The notes under the pieces are model-generated. The model was not told the origin of the DNA and did not search any database. It was given only the letters and a program-made list of their open reading frames with translations. Below are positions 23,601 through 37,549 of a DNA stretch of 64,000 nucleotides, piece by piece. The stretch lies in NCBI RefSeq assembly GCF_029867415.1, contig NW_026706166.1, forward strand, positions 124,001 to 188,000, in the 5' to 3' direction. The DNA is from Vicia villosa (taxonomy: Eukaryota; Streptophyta; Magnoliopsida; Fabales; Fabaceae). Position numbers and translations under genes: made by a program. Positions within the stretch are counted from its first letter, which is position 1, and the number at the start of each line of letters is the position of its first letter.

Positions 23601-23836
23601 ATTCATCATGGCTACTCAAGCAAAACAAGTTTTTTATGTGAAAGACCCAGCGAGCTTATTGGGGAAGTGGTCAATTGTTCTTAAAGAAAAACACATTACT
23701 CATAGTGATGATGAAAACTTTGATATTACTGCTACTCCTTCTTACGCAACACAAGTGTCTAATTCATATGAAGAAGTTGATAGAGATGACGTGCATGCTA
23801 TTCGTAACAATCATCGAGAAAGAATATGGGAAAATT
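20690..23836 (+). pseudogene. CACTA (En/Spm) TNP2-type transposase pseudogene
   Basis: Domains appear in order on the plus strand. An N-terminal Cys segment leads into CPECGDSRYK and VLWCLPIISRFKRFF at about 20925-21055. Then comes the Transposase_21 core, with IRWHADGRK, FGLEPRNFRLGFSTYGRNPF and YVYLSPLLDDL to 21401. After a stop follow FKMRVMLFCTINDLPLYGNL and GYKVCPICESDTC (to 21590), then CLDVMHEKNVCDSLIGSLLN (about 21850). A DUF4218-like block, HDCHVLMQKCLPMVIRGILP, lies near 22150. A DUF4216-like block, LLKCKWVLNNNGVQ through VFYVKDP, lies near 23500-23650. Multiple stops and at least one frameshift make it dead. A 396-bp MITE (22732-23127) splits it before the MHDKWLLTHHNKKFISW segment. 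Domain names follow family knowledge. Confidence 0.88.
22732..23127. mobile_element. 396-bp inverted-repeat MITE with 9-bp TSD, in the CACTA transposase
   Basis: Perfect AAACAATTA copies flank it at 22723-22731 and 23128-23136. Both ends carry (A/G)(G)YTTAATTGYAATTTTGG followed by several TTTTGGTCCCC phrases, and similarity extends about 165 bp inward. It lies in transposase sequence, so it is younger than the CACTA copy. The 9-bp duplication suggests a Mutator-derived MITE. Confidence 0.87.
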
Positions 23837-23839
23837 AAC

Positions 23840-24520
23840 AAGTGTTTTACATTCTTCATTTATACTATATTTTTTGTTATGATTTCCAATGATGTTATTT
23901 AATTTCTAACAACTATTATTATTTGAAAATAATAGGTGATTAAAATGAAGACACCAAGAGACAAGACCCCAAGACAACAAGATATTATAATTTGATGTAA
24001 TAATGTGTAGATTTTAGGTTGTTTTATCTCAATTATGGTTTTTATGTAATATACAAGGACTCGTTCATAATGGAATTGTGTCATTGATGTAATATAATTT
24101 TTAGTCTATTTTCAATTTTGGTTCCTAATGTAATTTTGAGTGTCTTGTTGTTTCAGGTAGATACAATTTAAAAATATCCAGGTCGCAAAATTGGGAATTC
24201 TATAAAATGTATTTTTTTAATAAAAAAAACAAAGTACAACGGTTGTTAATCCATCCATTATTATAAGAAGAATGTTATCCAGAATAATAAAACCTACTAA
24301 TGGCGTTGCTGGCTTTCGAACCCAAAGCTTTTCCATTATTTTACAACGATTGTTTCTATCAACCATAGTTATAAGTAGCACATTATCTAATATATAACAA
24401 CTGTCACACGCCCGTTATGGTAACTAGTATACATACAATCACACTCTACCTAACAATGGATGCACTATCGTTATTATATGTGTTTCACAACCATTATTGT
24501 ATGTGTTTTCCGTAGTAGTG
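23840..24520 (+). mobile_element. CACTA 3' subterminal region and terminus
   Basis: After the transposase remnant the sequence holds several ACAACGG/CAACCAT-type short repeats typical of CACTA subterminal regions. It ends with TTTTCCGTAGTAGTG at 24506-24520, which on the other strand begins CACTACTACGG, the terminal signature of the superfamily. The 5' terminus could not be confirmed. Confidence 0.6.
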
Positions 24521-24544
24521 TAACATATATAGAGAATAATAAGT

Positions 24545-26185
24545 CTTGAAAAATAACCAAGTTACCTGTTGGTAAGAAGACTATTGATGTGAGATGGGAA
24601 TTCAAACTCAAGGTGAATCTTGAGGGAAAGCTAGTTAAGAACAATAAAAGGTCGGTTGTAAAGGGTTTCTTGCAAAAACAAGAGATTTTTATGATGAAAT
24701 TTTCTCACCTGTAGAAATGCATGGGACTATTAGAATAGTGATTCTATTGGCCTACAATAGTGGATTGCCTCTAATCCATATTTTTTCAGCGCACCACGCG
24801 AAATTTCAAAAATGTCTCTGGAAATTGGAAATATATTTCGGGTTCGCACGCCCCCACACATAATTCATTCGTTTTTGAGTTTCACCCCCATTTTATGTTA
24901 AAAATTATTCCGAAAATACACTTCTGGTACAAAACCGAAAATAAACTTCCGGTTTCTGTGAAAAAGTTTGGCTGTTTCCATGCTGACCCATGCACCCCAT
25001 CAAATTCGTGTCATATTTCAACCACACAACCGAGATCATTGACTAATCAATCACATAAATATTGAATTACATCTAAAAAACATTGACTATTATGTCAACA
25101 CATAAATTATCTTAATTTCTACTAACTAATCAATTTTCACCGCATCATTAGCATTACAATCAATTTAATAATGCACATAATGAGTTTGCCTTGGAAAAAA
25201 CCAAACTTTCACATTTAAATACATAGAAATCAGAAATATATTTTCGATTTATACTGGAAGTATATTTCTGATTTTACATAAATGCAACTTAAAAAATTGT
25301 GTACCAGAAATATAATTCCGGTTTTGGAGAGGCAAAATTGAAATTGCAAAAGGTATTTCTTAGGACCATGAAGTGGAATAAAAATTTTCCTTTAGTTTTT
25401 AAGTAAAAGAGAAAAAAAAAAAAAAAAAGAGTGTACGAACTACACAAGGCCTTGTATGACCGATAACAAGTATATGGGCCTGAAACAAAAGAGTAGACAA
25501 GTTCTTTATGGAGAAATGGTTTAGAAAGTGAAATGTTGAGCATGGAGTCTATATTAAAGTCTAAGAAGGGGTACGTTTATTAATAATAGGGAGTTGTGTG
25601 AAACAAATTGATTGATTCAAGGCTAAGATGAAGCTTGAATTTAAAATGAATGACCTTGGAAAGTTAGCTTATTTCCATGGCATGGAATTCCTAGACACCT
25701 CAATAGGAATGATATTGTATCAAGCAAAGTATGCTAATGAAATTTTGTCAAAATTTGAAATGTTAAAAGTACAATTCTGGAATCACATCAGCTGGTACAA
25801 AACATGAGAAGTAAAGAGCTAGGTGCGAGTTATGGGGATAAAGTGCATGCTACTCAGAGTTGAACTCAATACCAAAAGAAAAAGAGGTCTATCTTTTATC
25901 AACTCATCAACAATAATATATGTGACTTAAGTGTCATTATATATATTTTTAACTAAATGAAAAAGATTTGAGGCCTTTTTTAAGCCCAAACTTTTGAGGT
26001 CTAAAGCCCTAGCTTTGGTAGCTTGGTCCTTGGGCCGGCCCTGGCATGCTACCATGTTTAGAAAATTGGCATGGTCTCTAAAATACTTATGTCAAAGAAG
26101 GTAAAACATAAGCTTTTCAGTAGGATTAGACAACATTTCCTTGCTGCAAAAAGAACCTTGAGATATATCAGTGTCATGAAAAAAG
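24545..26185 (+). pseudogene. Copia reverse transcriptase remnant, interrupted
   Basis: Plus-strand fragments read KTIDVRWEFKLKVNLEGKL and VVKGFLQKQE at 24570-24690. Next is KMKLEFKMNDLGKLAYFHGM then LYQAKYANEILSKFEML at about 25625-25770. Last is AAKRTLRYISVMK at about 26145-26180. They are in the right order for Ty1/Copia reverse transcriptase plus the RNase H linker. The catalytic core is replaced by 24780-25550, which carries a palindrome-rich insert. A second unrelated segment (about 25840-26045), ending GGGCCGGCCCTGGC, looks like the end of a hAT-type MITE. Stops and deletions throughout; dead. Confidence 0.78.
24810..25325. repeat. Array of divergent 18-20 bp palindromes
   Basis: Self-complementary blocks such as GGAAATATATTTCGGG (near 24827), CCGAAAATACACTTCTGG (24910), CCGAAAATAAACTTCCGG (24935), CAGAAATATATTTTCG (25231), GGAAGTATATTTCTG (25256) and CCAGAAATATAATTCCGG (25304). 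They are laid out like the TTCGGAAATGCATTTCCGAA arrays elsewhere in the window, with a different core. They occupy the gap in the Copia remnant. Confidence 0.6.
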
Positions 26186-26533
26186 TTTCAGCTCATCAGA
26201 TTCTCTGAAAATTTCTCTTTTTTCTCAATCTTCTCCCTTTATGACAAATTATCTCCAGTCACTTTTTTGTGTGTTTATAATAGTGAACAAAGGAAGTAGA
26301 TTGTACAATAAAGAAAAAATGTATCAAAAATTAAATCGGATAATGGATGATTATTTAACCTAAAGGAAGTACATTTTATGTCTCGTTATATTTAAGACGA
26401 CTCTCTTAATCTTTAGTGTTGTTTGAGATAGTAATTACATAAACTTTTTTGTTTGTTTGTTAACCTTTCGTATCCAGGAGAAAGAGCTTTAGTATTTTCA
26501 AGATTCAAACACGGGTTTTGGGCAGTAAGTTCG
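26186..26533. other. 3' flank of transporter B
   Basis: Non-coding; the part next to 26534 is the probable 3' untranslated region of the minus-strand gene. Confidence 0.45.
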
Positions 26534-29326
26534 TTATACGGAAGCCATTTTTGCACTAAGTATTGCATCAATAGCTTCTCCCACAGACAGAAAAACCCTT
26601 CCTCCAATTTCAGTTACAAAGTTAGCCAATCTTAATTTGTGAATCACTTGCCATCTCGGGTTAGCAATGGATAACTGAAACAAAATGATAGCAAGAGTTA
26701 ATACCAATCTTCTAGGCTAATTATATAAGAAAAAAAATTCACCAGCAACGGAGCAGAATGAAAAGAAGCGTGGTGGAATCTCACCGTGACTCCATGTAAC
26801 ATAAGATTATTATTCAGCTCCACCAGCGAAGCTATTCCTGCTGTGTCAATACTCACAAGACCTATCAAATTATAAAGACAAGCCTTCAACATAATATATA
26901 AAAAATTTAGGCCATATACACATATTTAGAGACACACTCATTATCATTTATGAAATTTTTAATTAATTAGTTTGTTAGTTTTAGCCCAAGAACACTCACT
27001 TGATGCATCAATAATGACAAATTTGATGGTACTTTCTCCTTTACCATTTTCACCTTTTTCTTCAGTCACCCATCTCTCAATCCTTTCCCTTATAGGACTT
27101 GCATTTGCAAAACAAAGCCATGCAGATTTTATACTAACAACCATAACTCCGGGCATGTTAATCACCATCGGATATTGTTCTACGTCGCCAAATGCATCAG
27201 TTCCCGGAAACCTTCCAATAACCGTTACACCAGGTTGAATCGATATCAAAATTATCTTCGCAAATGATATCATGACCCCAATTGCAAGGCCTATTTCGAC
27301 AGATGAAAACAACACACCAAAGAATGCTCCAGCACATGCAAGAAAATCTAATTTATCAACTTTCCAAATTTCATATGCTTTTTTATAATCAATAAGTCCT
27401 GGTACAGCTGAAAGAATTATTGCTGCTAGCATTGCTTTTGGAGTGAAATATAACAGTTTTGTCAAAAATTTAAGCGACGTCAACACCGTGAGCGCCATCA
27501 CTATGCTTGACACCGTTGTTTGCGAACCAGCGTTATAGTTTACAGCCGTGCGAGCAATAGAACCTGCAATATAAACTAGTCTTAAGTAATCAACATCAAT
27601 CACTTTTTCCGAAAATTGATTATAGAAAATAACAATAAGAATTGACCTGATGCAACATAGCAAGAAGTGAAGGATCCGAAAATGTTCATTATCCCTAAGG
27701 ATAGAACTTCTCTATTTGGATCAATATTGTAACCTCTTAGTGATGCATATATTCTTGCAACAGCTATAGATTCCTATTATATAGTTCAACATCAGAAGAA
27801 AAAAAAGCCATTATAATTAGAAATCAAGAATCCTTTTGCATAAACAGCTTATTTGAATAACGATCCACCTTACCGTGGTTGAAATAATCGCAACTGTAAA
27901 TGCTATTTTCATCAAAGCACCTAAATATTTACCATTACCATCAAGCTGTAATTGATTGAGTGAACTTGGATTCAAACTACCTCCTTTGATCGGTCCTAAA
28001 ACTTCGATTTTATAGTCTTCAAATTTGAGTTGATGAACATTTACTCTATATGCTATAACAGTTGATATAATGAATGAAAGAAGAGGAGCCATGTGTGATA
28101 GCCACAAGAATTTCTTTTTCCTTTTCCCCTAGTTAGAAATATTCAATAACAGTTTAACTTTAGTATAGATGAAATTCGACTAGAAAAACGAGAATCAAAT
28201 AATTAATTTTCTAGAGAATTTACTCACCAGTAATCTAGTAAATATGATGAAGGACAAAAATGAGAATCCAATGATAAAATTGTAAGGATGCCATTCTGAC
28301 TGAAAAAAAGTCAATGAAGAAAAATGTCAATGAAATGCATTTGAGATCAAATTCAATGGTGAATGTTCTTGTTTTTCGTACTTGGTTTATGTAAGATGTC
28401 CAAAGAGATTTAATCACAGAGATTAAATCGGCTTTGTTTGTAAAGTTGGTGATTCCGAATAGCGCTTTCAATTGTTGTAATACAATGCCTATGGCAACTG
28501 CTGCCAAGAACCCGATTATCGTGGCATGAGAAAGATAATCTACCAGAAATCCAAATCTGTATAGAAAAATAAATCGACATTTTCATAAACACTTATATGA
28601 TAAATGCTTATTTCATATACGCTAAATTAAGTTGTTTGATAGAAGATAGCGCGTACCTGAGGAATCCGAAAGCAACTTGGAAGACACCAGTAAAAAAAGT
28701 TGCAGTCAAAACAAGATGAGTATAAGCAATGGGATCATTTACAGGATCTTTCAATGTTTGAATCATTGAAGAAAGTAGCAATGAATCCACAGTTACAGGT
28801 CCTATTACTATCTCCCTCGAACTCGCCAACAAAGCATAAATAATAGGCGGAACAACACTTGTATCTGAATAAATATACAAATAATGCTTAGTTTTTCATC
28901 TTAAGAAAACTTAGAGATTTCAAAATCAATGTGCAACTTACATAGGCCATATTCAGGACTCATCTTCGCCAAACTCGCATTTCCCATAGCCTGAGGAATA
29001 GCGAAGATTGCGAGGATTAAACCCGCCAATACGTCACACTTGAACTTATCAACATCATAGCTTTTTAATGACTTAAGAATGGGAAACAAACCATGCAACA
29101 AAGGTAACACTGTTTTATCCAAAGGTTGATGTTTGAGAGAAAAGAATCTGTTCAGATTCGGACAATGTAATACGCTGTCCTTGATATTGTCCGCGACCCA
29201 ATGCAGCATGCATGGTGGCTCTGGAGGATTCAACACCCATAGTTTTCTGGTTTCTCTACCATTGTTCTCATTCTCAAGGTCCATCAACACTTCCAGAGGT
29301 GGAAGAGATGGTGTTGATGGACTCAT
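26534..29326 (-). CDS. SULTR: Sulfate transporter, SULTR2-like paralogue (copy B), 9 exons, intact
   Basis: Second SulP/SLC26 sulfate transporter with transmembrane core and C-terminal STAS domain. Exons in gene order: 28942-29326, 28657-28864, 28382-28556, 28228-28299, 27874-28128, 27647-27773, 27000-27563, 26785-26861, 26534-26674. Junctions are GT-AG and in phase; 667 aa, no stop. The ATG at 29326 opens the frame. Compared with copy A, three introns are absent: after the IPQ codons, inside the MISFAKI segment, and after RER. The remaining introns sit at the same positions, and exons 2, 3, 6 and 8 match copy A exons 3, 4, 7 and 11 in length (208, 175, 127 and 77 bp). Core motifs differ: IPQAMGNA (Asn116 for Tyr), [10 protein letters not shown] (Ala371 for Gly, Ile373 for Ser), GSIARTAVN for [13 protein letters not shown] motif SIDTAG lies near Thr602. 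The frame is intact, so it is likely expressed, but transport activity is uncertain. Confidence 0.92.
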
Positions 29327-32800
<3,474 letters not shown>

Positions 32801-32839
32801 ATTTTTTTCAACCGAAATAAAAGGCATTTTTTCGTTGTA

Positions 32840-33260
32840 GTGCTAATATCGACACATTATCAACATGTTACTAAAAGCGAGCGGCAATGCTGCTCCCAGT
32901 GCATACTAAATGTAACATCATCATTTATGAAACTTTTGCATAGTTCCATACTAAACTAATATCGATATATCACTAAAAAAATGTGGCAACATCGCTCCTT
33001 GCCAACATGTTTATCTAACGTGATAGTTTTTTACTAAATTTATATCGACATATTATCGATATGTTACTAAAAAAGAGCGGCAACGCCGCTCCCAGTGCAT
33101 ACAAAATATAATATCGACTGTTATGAAACGCGATAGTTCCATACTAAATTAATATCGATATAATACTAAAAAGGAGCAGCAACATTGCTCCCTATCGACA
33201 CCTGTATGTAACAGGACTGTATGTATGTGTGTGTGTGTGTATAGCAACATCGCTCCCTAT
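32840..33260. repeat. Tandem units with GAGCGGCAACGCCGCTC hairpin
   Basis: Units of roughly 95-105 bp carry ATATCGACATATTATCGATA followed by TTACTAAAAA and a self-complementary block. Blocks at about 32879 (GAGCGGCAATGCTGCTC), 32973 (degenerate), 33074 (GAGCGGCAACGCCGCTC), 33171 and 33242. Related blocks reappear at 34355-34375 and 34911-34930, so the array seems to have been split by later insertions. Confidence 0.72.
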
Positions 33261-34340
33261 CGATACCTGTATGGAGGCTACCAAGCCAGGAAGGAAGTCC
33301 ACTGTTAGCAGTATTAGCTCAAAGCTAAACACCCCGTTCACAACTTATCGCCTATTCATTACCCAATGTTACTTCTACCTATAAGTTAACATCTAGACAT
33401 GAGAAATCTCCTTCCCATTTCCATTCACCGCAGTGATAAAGCAGTCACACACCCTGCGACCAAAGGTACTAAATAGAAAGATCACACTTTCGCATAAACA
33501 AGTCACAACCTAGTGACAAGGGAAAACTACAATTCCAGTAAAATAAACACAATCTTGCGTCACAACTTGAACTAAGAACAAAACTTGATCTTGCTTAAAA
33601 GCTTAGATCAAGAACAACACTATACTCTATAATTAAAAGCTTAGGAGTGAGGACAACACTCAACTTATTACCTAAAGGCTTCTGAGTGAGAACAAACATC
33701 TTTACAAACAATCAAGCAACATAAAATCTGTCACATAGTATCAAAAGACACATGAGAGAGTTGAAACACAAGAGACTCTCAAAACTGTAGACCTAACATT
33801 TCCCCTAATTTTACAATTGTGTAAGTTTTGTTTTTCTATTAGGTTAGGGTTCTCTTTAAATATTCCTTAGCAGTATATGGGCTTCAAAACTTCTGCCCAT
33901 ATATTACTTGATGCAGACGTTAAGAATTGCAACAAGTCTGTAGAGAAATCTCTTCCAATCTTGGAACAAATATTCAACTTTCCTAAATTGTCCAATAAGC
34001 CAGTTTTAAAAAATTTAATGCTGACTTGATTTGATTCTCTAGTTCCAGATTGAATCTTCTTGACCTACGAATATTATTGAGACATATTTGAAAGAGATAT
34101 CTCAAAATCAAATCAAATATGTCAGATTTAAAACAGCCTGTACTGATGTTCTGGTTCAGAATGTCATGACATCTGTTAGAATATATATCTTCAATGTAAG
34201 CACACATTTTGTTGTTTCAATATAATCAACATAATGCGACATCTTGTACAACATCAGTCGAGAACTATGTTTTAGAAAATTGTTGCAAACCCAAAACTAT
34301 GGAACTAACAATTTGTTTCATCTCTTAATTAATATAAATT
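33261..34340. other. Possible insertion (LTR-like) between array parts
   Basis: About 1.1 kb separating two parts of the hairpin-repeat array. It contains no recognisable protein domain. Composition and runs such as CACAACCTAGTGACAAGG suggest LTR or leader sequence of a retrotransposon, perhaps a solo LTR, but terminal dinucleotides and a duplication could not be assigned. Confidence 0.35.
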
Positions 34341-34377
34341 TTTTCTGAAAATTAGGAGTGGCAACGATGCTCACAAT

Positions 34378-34853
34378 TAGGGGTGAAGAAACATGCCATG
34401 TACCACCGTGCGTAACCGCCTAAAAATAGCAGGTTAGACTGGGATTTTAGGCCCACCGTCCGTTAAAGCTTGCCCCGCCTTAAGCCCGCCATTTTTTAGT
34501 TAATTATAATAATTTTAATTCTTAATAATTTTATTTTATACATTTATTTGTGAATATATGCAATATCATTTTAAGTAAAATTTGTTAAAAAGATGATTTA
34601 TAAAAATTTATTCTAAAAATAAGTGAGAAATCTAATTGAAAGATAATAAAAGTCTATTAATCTATTAAATAAATAGACGGGCAAGCCCGCCGCCCGCCAA
34701 CCTGCCACATTGGTAGGGCAAGTTAGATTTTTATGTCCATTTTCACTTGACGGACCCGTTCTTTTTTGGCAGGCTTAAGGAGGGGTGGGGCGGATGATCC
34801 ATTTTGTCACCCCTAAGGAGGGGTGGGGCGGACGGTCCATTTTATCACCCCTA
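34378..34853. mobile_element. 476-bp hAT-type MITE with 8-bp TSD
   Basis: Ends are TAGGGGTGA on the left and TCACCCCTA on the right. Flanks CTCACAAT (34370-34377) and CTCACAGT (34854-34861) match at 7 of 8. The right terminal 45 bp or so is duplicated in tandem (two copies of GGAGGGGTGGGGCGGA followed by TCACCCCTA). It interrupts the hairpin-repeat array. Non-coding. Confidence 0.78.
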
Positions 34854-34861
34854 CTCACAGT

Positions 34862-35270
34862 ATATAACTGAATATATCTACATTGAACTAATATCATTTT
34901 GGTACTATAAAAGAGCAGCAATGCTGCTCTTCGTGCGTACGCACGAGGAAACCTACTAGTTACTCTAAACATGTTATTTTGGATAGTTCATCACTTTATT
35001 ATAATTTTTTTATATCAGAACTTTAAAATTATCACTTTATTATTTTTGAGATACAATTTTTTTTTTAAAAATGATTTTAACTATGATTTAATCTTCAATA
35101 ATGTATATTTATGTTACACAATTTTAAAATTAATCTTTAAATTTATAAAAAAAAACAAATATAAAAAACTTTTGATATTTTAAAAAGAGAAAAGGGACAG
35201 TGCGCTGCACCGTCAATAAATGACAATCATGTATCCCGTCATGTCAGACTGTAAATTTTAAAACACTTAT
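34862..35270. other. End of hairpin array, then AT-rich DNA
   Basis: The stretch to about 34950 continues the split tandem array (GAGCAGCAATGCTGCTC). Beyond it only AT-rich, non-coding sequence is seen. Confidence 0.45.
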
Positions 35271-35746
35271 AGCTCTGTTTGGTAAGACATGTTTTCGAAC
35301 TTATAGCTTATGTCTTATGTCTTATAAGCTCATATGATAATTTAGACCCGTTTGGTAACGTTCTTTTCATCATGAGCTTATAGTTTATTTTACTAACTTA
35401 TAGCTTATTTTTCAGACGCTATTTCAAATAGCGTTTTAGCTTATGTCTTATAGCTTATTATTTTTTCTTCCTTTTTTATCCTTATTATTTTAATTAAAAT
35501 TCATTTTTAATCCTTATAATTTATTTTAATTTAAAATAAAATAATTATATATTAAATATTCTTTATGTCATTTTACATTTATAAGTTAATTGAACCGTTA
35601 ATTTTATCAAATACTTCAATTAGCTTATAAGCTCTCAGTCTCAACCATCTGCTATAAGCTATAAGCCATCAGTCATCGCCATCAGTCATAAGCTATAAGC
35701 TATCAGCTAACTTATCAGTCAACCGCTGTTTTTATTAAACAGACCC
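35271..35746. mobile_element. MITE candidate, TCTGTTTGG ends
   Basis: Left end AGCTCTGTTTGGTAA and right end, on the minus strand, GGGTCTGTTTAATAA. The interior is rich in AGCTTATAGCTTATAAGC-type self-complementary phrases. The ends resemble PIF/Harbinger-type MITEs, but flanking trinucleotides do not match, so the boundaries are approximate. Confidence 0.5.
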
Positions 35747-35749
35747 TTA

Positions 35750-36122
35750 GGCTATGTTTGGGAGTTTGGAGGGGGAGGGGAAGACTTTCGAAAACTAATT
35801 TTTAAAAAAATATTTGACATTTTTTGAAAAAATAATTTTGTTTAGAATGATAAAAAAGTCATTATCATTACAAAATTTTTAATTTTCAAAATAGTATAAC
35901 AACCTAAAAGATATTTGGAAAATTTATGTAAGTCATCTAAATCCCTCCAAAACCCTCCTTCAATATAATTTTTGAGTTCTTCCATTTTATTGGATTTTTG
36001 GTGTTATGAAGAAAATCAAACCCTCCAAAACCCTCATACCCAAAATCTAGATTTTTTTCACTCAATTCTTCCTATTTTCCAAAACCCTCCCCTCTCTTCC
36101 CCCCAAATTCCCAAACATAGTC
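35750..36122. mobile_element. 373-bp PIF/Harbinger-type MITE with TTA duplication
   Basis: Ends GGCTATGTTTGGGAGTTTGG and, on the minus strand, GACTATGTTTGGGAATTTGG (18 of 20 identical). Flanked by TTA at 35747-35749 and 36123-36125, the 3-bp duplication usual for this superfamily. Directly adjoins the preceding MITE. Non-coding. Confidence 0.8.
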
Positions 36123-36125
36123 TTA

Positions 36126-36510
36126 TATGATTTGACACTTTGAAATATTCTAATTGAATAAATGTGTAATAATTCTTTATATTAAGAGTGCTTTATCATT
36201 AAACTCTTTTAAAAAACATTTCCTTATAAATTTTTTTTAAAAAAAATACAAAAAAATATTTTTAAAAGGTAAAACAAAGACACCCGTATATTTTGGCTTT
36301 AACATGAAATAGTAGATTTTATTTTGTGGGGTTTTATTTTTTGTTTCTTCTAATACTAATGAATTATCATACATGAAACAAATTTTCATTAACAAAATTA
36401 AATATCAAACACCAAACAATTGTAAAAAAAAATAAAAAAATCAAACACCAAACAAGTTATCACTTATAAAATAGAACAATTATACACAATAAAGTATCAA
36501 AAAAGAATAA
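36126..36510. other. Upstream region of the FLZ gene
   Basis: AT-rich, non-coding; distal promoter of the gene starting at 36812. Confidence 0.45.
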
Positions 36511-36517
36511 TATAAAA
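36511..36517 (+). promoter_or_regulatory. Possible TATA box of the FLZ gene
   Basis: TATAAAA at 36511-36517 lies 295 bp upstream of the ATG. A TGACGT motif, a possible bZIP site, follows at about 36524, and the leader from 36640 to 36720 is rich in CT runs, as is common in plant 5' untranslated regions. Position is plausible but unproven. Confidence 0.45.
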
Positions 36518-36811
36518 AAGGTATGACGTTGGCAAAATGAGGAAGATTCCCGCAAGCAACGGCTGAGATTGGTTGTAAGCCTTAACACGCTTCGTTTATC
36601 TTCCACTCCAGTTTCCACCATTCCTTCTCAGTCACACACACTCCCTCCCTCTCTGTTTTTTTTTTGTGTGAACTCAACTCAATTCAACTCCACCCATCCT
36701 CTCCTCTCTCTCACCATCTCTCACAGAACAACATGTTATAGCTATAACCAACACTTTCTAACATCAAAAAACACATAGAATACAGAAGAAGAGTAAGGTA
36801 GAATCTAGAAG

Positions 36812-37549
36812 ATGCTACTTGGAAAACGTCCTCGGCCACCGACTATGAGAAGAACCAGAAGCATGAGCGGTGGTTTGTCCGTGGACATGCAGTCACATGA
36901 TAACCAGATCACTACCAACACCGTGGAATCACATCATGAAGAAGCATCAGTCACGTCTCTGCAACCGCACCATGCGGTTGTGATTAAAGGAACGGAAACT
37001 CACGGTGAATTAGTGGAGAGTACAGTGATGTCCCCTTCACACACAACCACAACCCTAACCACCACAAACACTAAAAATAATATTAATCATAATAATGATC
37101 CTGTGAGTGCGAGTGCACATGTCATATACAGTACACCTCACTTTCTCCGAATTTGTGGCCTCTGTAACTGTCCTTTGGCACCCACTCGAGACATCTACAT
37201 GTACAGGTACTTTTTTTTTAATAGTATATTTCTTTTCTTATAAAACTTTAACAATGTCCACGACCCAGATTTCCCTGGTTCATCTGAAAGAGATCTCTTA
37301 TCATCTCATTGAAGAGTGAATTATTAATTATAGTATATAATTAATTTTGTTTGGAGTTGATGAATTAATTGAAACAAAATTACTAATGATTTCAGGGGAG
37401 ATACAGCATTTTGCAGTTTGGAGTGCAGGGAGGAGCAAATAAAACAAGACCGGAGAAAAGAAAAGTGGAAAGTTTCTGTTTCCAACAAAGAAGACCACCG
37501 TGTACCACCGCCGCGCACGGCCAAAGCTTCCACTGCGGCTTGTTCTTGA
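36812..37549 (+). CDS. FLZ: FCS-like zinc finger (FLZ, DUF581) protein, two exons
   Basis: Exons 36812-37206 and 37396-37549 join at a GT-AG intron inside the MYR codons, giving 182 aa. Exon 1 begins MLLGKRPRPPTMRRTRSMSG and continues with a low-complexity Ser/Thr/Asn-rich middle. The zinc finger is split across the exons: FLRICGLCNCPLAPTRDIYM in exon 1, then YR and GDTAFCSLECREEQIKQD in exon 2. The four cysteines (C-x2-C ... FCS-x2-C) and the FCSLECR core match the family, whose members bind SnRK1 kinase subunits and act as adaptors in energy and stress signalling (family knowledge). An RRKEKWKVSV segment and a short Pro/Ala-rich tail follow. The intron position within the finger is common in the family. 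No truncation is seen, and the neighbouring DNA is transposon-rich with no partner gene. Identification is very secure; the specific family member is not. Confidence 0.94.

Noticed and set aside
26972..27238. Plus-strand frame opposite transporter B exon 7
   Set aside because: Shadow of the long minus-strand transporter exon; no family resemblance.
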